The notes below the pieces were generated by a model that saw nothing but the letters and a program-made list of their open reading frames with translations, was not told where the DNA came from and did no database searches. The position numbers were made by a program, and so were the translations under genes. A DNA stretch of 64,000 nucleotides from assembly GCF_032854445.1 (NCBI RefSeq), contig NC_088300.1, forward strand, positions 65,324,984 through 65,388,983, given 5' to 3'. The stretch is from Liolophura sinensis (Eukaryota; Mollusca; Polyplacophora; Chitonida; Chitonidae). Each line of letters begins with the position of its first letter. Position 1 is the first letter of the stretch. Below, piece after piece: positions 58,481 to 64,000 of the stretch.

Positions 58481-59889
58481 ACCAGTCGTTATTTACTACT
58501 TATAATTACAGCGTGGACAATCTATATGACGCTATGCTTTGAATGTATTATCTTATCCCGCGTAACCCTGGTCTAGAGGCTGTACTATCATGGCGCGGTT
58601 TCAATATCACCGCTGTGTGTTTATGTGAACAGAAGCAACAAAAGCGTAACTGATATACTTTTATAATTATTTTTTTTTGTTTTATAGGAGGATATTGAGT
58701 ATTATACAAATAAGGACCTTTAAATGTTTAAACATAAGAGTTGTGGACTACGTACTGGATTTTCATGCATCGGATATTACACACCTGTGTCTTTCGACAT
58801 CACTTGAAATCGCTGATTATACTACTACATCCAGGTAACACTCTTCCGTTAAAATGTAATATATTTTTAAGAGTGTGTGGTGCCAATTTTAATACTGAAA
58901 TTGGTCTTTGGGAGTTTCACTTAAGATATAGTTTTACCGGTTGACTACCCGATTTGGACCCTTTGCTTACTCTTTAGTGTATGTATAGGCCTACATTCAA
59001 GGATGAAGTGAAAATTTAATTGTTATTTTGAAGTTTAATTCGGCGATTATGTTGCGTTTATCGTGTATGTAGATAATTCCTGTCTAGTTACACATAACAT
59101 TAACTGTTTCATCATTTGGATTTAAATTACCCATGCATTTTCAAATGTCTCTGACTTATTATACGCCCAGGTAATTGCTTGACAGTGAACAAACAGCATG
59201 CAGATGTCAAAACTGTTTATGAGACTTGCAGGGCGTGTTAAGCTGCCTAAAAACGCCCCTGCCAACATTTCTTATGCCATTTCCCAAATCATAGAAGGAA
59301 CTATTAAAGATTTCATGCATGTACCAATGGACTTCCCCCTACGTGACATATAACCATCGGCTTTGTATTGAGGGCAAGCGTATATATGGTGTTGTTCTGT
59401 GGTCAGATGAAGGGATCAGTCTGAAGATGGATTGAGTAAGACTGAACGTCTAATCTTACACTGGTTTAGGTTGGTGGTATATGACCTGACATGTGTACAT
59501 CAGCCTATAGCTGATTAGATGTCAGTTAACACCTTTAAGTGTGATATCCGGTATGATGTACATGGTGATCCGCCCATGCCCCACAGGTTCACCTTAAACT
59601 CGATGACCGCCTGTCATATGGATTACATACTGACATGTCTGAACACCATGTGACAAATCTGCACAAGTGAAGGCTTATGGCTTACTATACTGTAGGGCCT
59701 TCTCACCTATACACACTGTATCAGCCTTTGTAGAAATGCTGCATGTATGGAACGTTCGGAAATATTTACGATCAAAAAGGTGTATATATAAGGCATATAT
59801 GTTCCTAGTACTACCCCAAACGAAAAGGGTATATGCAAGTCCTGAGTGGATAACTTTGACAAAGTTTTATTTTCACCGAGAACAATAAC
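58481..59889. other. No gene seen
   Basis: Unique AT-rich sequence; frames up to 73 codons without features. Confidence 0.55.
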
Positions 59890-60045
59890 ATTTATTTATT
59901 TATTGGTTGCTTTACGCTACAAACGATCTTCTGCAGGCTGCTGGCAGACATTCCCCCGTACGGCCGGAGAGGAAGCCACCATTGGCTGGACTAGAACTCA
60001 CAGTGCTGACGTGCTGGCTACCCCGGCCACGAAGGCCCGCTGGGA
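59890..60045 (-). mobile_element. SINE-A with an internal deletion
   Basis: Tail TTTATTTATTTATTGGTTGC and the head-proximal part (CGGCCGGAGAGGAAGCC, GGACTAGAACTCACAGTG) are present, but the middle of the body is missing. Confidence 0.8.
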
Positions 60046-61220
60046 ATAATAATGGCAAACAAAGCTATATACCTGCCTTATACACATCACACTTTTTAAC
60101 TTAAAAAAGTTAAGATACTGTGCTGTAATCTTTTCTAGACTAAACTGAGAACAGACATTTTCATTTCTTCCAGTTATATAACAGCTAACCTCCATTAGCA
60201 ACGAAACATGCCCAAGAACGGTTAAATATACACTGACTATAAACTGTAATACATGTAATATAGAATCTGTTGGATATGAATTCAAATGGTCTAGGTATAA
60301 TTTCACTGATGTACAGTTTTACACACATCATTTTGACACGACAACAGACCAAGCTATGTGCAATGTCTTAAGGGCTATCGTTTTCTGCGCCTCAATGTAC
60401 GTAAAAGTTAACAGCCAGCCTTGAGGAGAGGCTATTGATGACATACTATAGACCAATGCGGTTATATGAATCAAGTAAACATATCATGCAGAGCTTATTT
60501 TCTCTGACGATGTATAAGCCGACTGTTTTATATGGAGTGAAACGAGAACCACTGATTACATGTAGATCAAATATAGAGGGCCCACTCCAACAGAAGTATC
60601 ACGAACTCAAGCTTGTTAACAAAGCGATTTCCACATTACTGTCAAGTGGGAAGTGATAGGGTGAAGTGCAGGACAGGGTTGAAAAGGGAGAAGTTAGTGT
60701 TGTCTGAAGTACTCGTCCTCAACTGGCCAAGTATATAACTCGGGAATCTCAGTGTACAACCCGTAGAGGGGCGTATGGAATAAACAACAGGCAGTATACG
60801 AGTAGATAAAGGTACGAGACCTAAATACATGCTATGGTGTTGTGGTTAGAAAGTCTCACTGAAATGCGTGACACCACACACAAGCGTAGCGTCCCACTAT
60901 CAAATCAGACATTCATGCACCACTCGTATACCGTGAACAGCCATCAGATTACAATGACACAATGATGACAATCGATATTGACGTTTAATTCAAATTGTAG
61001 CTCCAATCTTTTCGAGATCTAAAGCAAATATAGGTATCTTCTTTTTTGTTTTCTTGATGTTTCGCAGTTATCAATATTATCCATTTTAATAAATCAGGCA
61101 CGAGTTATTTTCATTAACCTGAGAATGCGTTGATTACACACCGGCACTGTTTTGCCTTTGGCGATATATGCGTGTGATATGAGTGACGCGACGTCATGTT
61201 TCCGGTTTCTCATGAGGCCA
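60046..61220. other. No gene seen
   Basis: Unique sequence. The 102-codon minus frame (59998-60306) starts inside a SINE and has no motif. Confidence 0.55.
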
Positions 61221-61332
61221 ACTCATCCTGCTTTTCTCTCCGGGCGTTCGTGAGAAGGCCTGCGAGCAACCTTTGATTTAGTGAAATATTCATGAGTAGG
61301 ACTTAAAACACCAATTAAATAAATAATAAATC
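61221..61332 (+). mobile_element. SINE-A, internally deleted
   Basis: CATCCTGCTTTTCTCTCCGG then AGGCCTGCGAGCAACC joins directly to TGAAATATTCATGAGTAGGA and an AAATAAATAATAAAT tail. Confidence 0.75.
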
Positions 61333-61795
61333 TGTAACATGACGTTTCCCATAGTTTAGTAAGAATTCCCGATTGAAAGTTGATTTACAGATTTATCAAA
61401 CACGCCAGAACAAAATGAATATCGCCGTTCCGGTCTCTTTCCATCCCTCTACCGAAATAACTAGGGTTGTATTATTTGTTGTCATTTCATCAAAGCGTTG
61501 GTCTCACTCCAGTTGATCCTTCCGGGACTAATGACTGTGGCTTTGTCTAGAGGTTTGTCAAGTATCCAGCGATATTACGGTATTCCCCAAATATCAATTT
61601 GGCCTCTGCCAACAACAACAATGAGTGAAAAGCATTAAAATAAGTAAATAAATCAAAGACGCACATGCTTCACGACTGGGGCTACATTCTCTGTATCATA
61701 TGCAAACTTAAAAACGCTATATGTTAACGTCTTAAAGTAGATTTTGTCGTATCGTGCAAGGATTACCAGTATAGCATTCGTACCATAGCCATGCC

Positions 61796-61877
61796 AAAAC
61801 CACAAAGAAGTGTAAAGAGGTGAAAACCACAAAGAAGTGTAAAGAGGTGAAAACCACAAAGAAGTGTAAAGAGGTGA
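61796..61877. repeat. 27-bp tandem repeat, three copies
   Basis: Unit AAAACCACAAAGAAGTGTAA plus AGAGGTG repeated three times. It gives 9-residue periodicity in the frames 61820-62212 (+) and 61653-61965 (-). Confidence 0.95.
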
Positions 61878-63729
61878 GAATCCACAGCTCATCAAACGTT
61901 CCCACCCTAACGTTTGTAATCATTTTACACAACATCTGTTTGATTCTTGGGGAGCGCTGTCTCAATCATCAAAGTCATTTCTCCTCGTTTATTCCCACTG
62001 ATGTCCTCGGAGTAGCATACAAATTGCCAGGCAATATCCTTGCCGCTGAGACATTATATTTTATGTGGACCTTGTCTTTCCGTTCCTTTTACCAGGTTGT
62101 GTTTATGACTCAGTGTGTCTGTAAACCTCTTCTCCGACAGTTTTTTGCCGTCGCTTTCTCAACCCACCATTCAGTCGCCTTGTTAATCCCGCCAAACATC
62201 AGCCAAGTTTAATGTAGAGGTTTCAATGGCAATAAAAAGTGAAAAGCTATATTGATATTTTATTCCTTTCATTGGCTGTTTATTCGCCGTGAAATAGAAC
62301 ACCTGATGGTATTATTCATTCACCTTTGGGAAGCTTTTCCGGCCAATCCTTTACTTCGATTACAGTCAAACTTTATCCTAAATAAAAAAAAAGTTGACCC
62401 AGACTAAGCATACCGCGATGTAGTATCGATGAAACATTAAGGTGGGACGACATGTAGCCTCTTTCAGGTGTAAACCTCTGTAACAACAACCAGTATAAAC
62501 TCTTTTTAGTAAAGTTAAATCCCTTTCTACACATTGTGTCTCTTTATCATTAACTTTAGCATCATCGATCCTGGCAAATGTCTGGCAACAAAGCCGTTTT
62601 TATCGAACCAAAAATCAATCGATCTTTAAATGGGAAAATGCAAATGTCTGCATCCACACTTAAAGCCTTTCTTGTTCCTCTCTTCTTGATTACTAATTAC
62701 AAGCCACTAAACACTCTCTAAATTAACTGAGCAAAACAAGCCAGTCGATTATGAAATGATGAATGGGTCAAGTTGAGCTTACCTCCTGGTTTTATGCAAA
62801 TGGACTCAATATCCTGTTTTGCCATTCGCCTTTGTGGAAAGGCGGGAGGAGCATTGTCTAGCTTGAACCTGGGTTAAACTTGCCTGGTCATTCTTTGAGG
62901 ACAAGCGGTTAAGCGTCGCGAGTAGACGAGAATAGTAGTACTAATCTCCATTACAAAGTGAAGAGACGATTATACCTGGATCAGAAACGTGTACCTGGCG
63001 GCTGATTTGCATAAAACGTTCATTACAATTGTGCATTGACTGTGCGACCTGTGCGCTGCCGTCCCCGCGCGCTCTCTCTCCAAACCGGAAGTGAGAGAGG
63101 CCCGTGGTGTTTATTCCACACAGATCACATGGCTATTACGTTAGAGCGATTCAGTGAAGATGTTAATATTAGCGATCCCAGGCTAAATTAAACCTTGTTT
63201 AATCACCGACAGTCGGGCAGCTTTTCATGCAGAATCAGGTGTGGGTAACACGAAACCAACATTACACAGTATTATTCAGAGTCGCGTAAAAAAGAAACCT
63301 CGCCCTTTTGCCGATAGACAGCAGGAAAAACAGCACAATTCAAGCCCAAAACATATTAAACAGCATGGGATATCTATACCGATCGGCCATTAGACGCGTG
63401 GCGAAATGAATTGAAAGACACGTTTCATTACTGATACAAATTTCGGCTGATTTGCGTAACAATATATTTAAATTCATCAAATATCGTACTTGGCAATTAG
63501 TCGTCCATTAACAGGGGAGATTACCAAGGGTTCATTTCCGGTGACATTGCACGTTTACGCCCATATTAATATATCATCAGATATTTAACCTCATACCTCT
63601 TAATGGCACATATGTGTATCTTTTGTACAAGTCAACAGCGACCACAGCACTAAAGTTCTACGAAGTTCCACACGTGGCATCTTAAGTTATAAAAGACGCG
63701 ATCGCTGGCTGAGCAGTATACACTGCCGC
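61878..63729. other. Unique sequence with homeodomain/Sox/POU-like words
   Basis: No gene. 62690-62830 carries TACTAATTACAAG, TAAATTAACTG, TATGCAAATG and GCCTTTGTGG within ~140 bases, a composition reminiscent of an enhancer, without further support. GC content is higher near 63050-63100. Confidence 0.3.
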
Positions 63730-63925
63730 TGTTCAGACCAATTCCCACTAATGCATACGGGTGTTCGAATCCAGCTATTGTAGCTGCGGGTGGCGTTTTA
63801 AGTCGGTTCTGTGGTGATTTTCAAAGTTCTTCCCGATTTCTGCCACCTGCATATCCTTTTACTGTCGTCACACAAGACAAATTCTTTCGAGTGTTTAGTA
63901 CGTTAAAGAACATGCAATGTAATAA
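63730..63925 (+). mobile_element. Possible SINE (family C) with 3' end
   Basis: GGGTGTTCGAATCCAGCTAT (B box), TTTCTGCCACCTGCATATCC and TTCTTTCGAGTGTTTAGTAC then TTAAAGAACATG resemble the body and end of a common invertebrate tRNA SINE type. Confidence 0.45.
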
Positions 63926-64000
63926 TAAATACAAAGAAATACATATACCGCATGCATGGGGCCAGTGAGATAATTTTACATTGTTCACTTAAGAATCTTA

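Noticed and set aside
61653-62212. Frames with repeated FFVVFTSLH or KCKEVKTTK, one reaching 130 codons
   Set aside because: The repeat part is the 27-bp array; the remainder has no motif and no supporting splice or promoter signals.

Overview
The window looks like AT-rich, intron-containing animal DNA, most likely from a mollusc or another lophotrochozoan. The evidence is a spliced homeobox gene, tRNA-derived SINEs with (AAAT)n tails in both orientations, Tc1-type and tyrosine-recombinase transposon remnants, several minisatellites and a 200-N assembly gap. Nothing bacterial is visible (no operons, no Shine-Dalgarno-led ORFs). The species assignment is inference from the type of repeats and was not tested by any search.

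The only cellular gene I can support firmly is on the minus strand at 3593-8828. It is a three-exon ANTP-class, NK-like homeobox gene of 320 codons. Exon 1 (8267-8828) carries an engrailed-homology-1 repressor motif and a conserved-looking pre-homeodomain block. Exon 2 (6201-6370) carries homeodomain residues 1-44. Exon 3 (3593-3823) carries residues 45-60 and the C-terminus. Both junctions obey GT-AG and keep phase exactly. The homeodomain looks MSX-like (possibly the Msxlx family), but the family name is tentative. Its second intron is filled with a degenerate repeat that includes a copy of the 5' splice site.

The remaining ~58 kb is gene-poor and repeat-rich. 1-3022: two SINE families. 8829-14200: mostly unique sequence upstream of the homeobox gene, with a small cluster of GATA motifs. 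14.2-17 kb: small tandem repeats, a (TA)n tract and a SINE. 18.9-23.2 kb: nested non-autonomous repeats, including a large foldback (20690-21515). 26.73-30.75 kb: a 4-kb minisatellite with a 40/62-bp unit. 32.9-33.1 kb: assembly gap with duplicated flanks. 33.33-34.85 kb: a nearly intact Tc1/mariner element with one frameshift. 36.08-38.95 kb: a 39-bp minisatellite interrupted by a Crypton-like tyrosine recombinase fragment and by a SINE. 39-48 kb: SINE fragments, a 30-bp satellite and 34-bp repeats. 49-58.4 kb: copies of the same nested repeat families seen at 19-23 kb. 58.4-64 kb: mostly unique sequence with a few SINE remnants.

Most of the longer open frames outside the homeobox gene and the two transposon genes are translations of repeats: 13-residue periodic frames from the 39-bp array, and recurring SINE-encoded peptides. 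They should not be taken as genes. The window therefore reads as one developmental regulator in a large repeat-rich territory that may hold its cis-regulatory elements.
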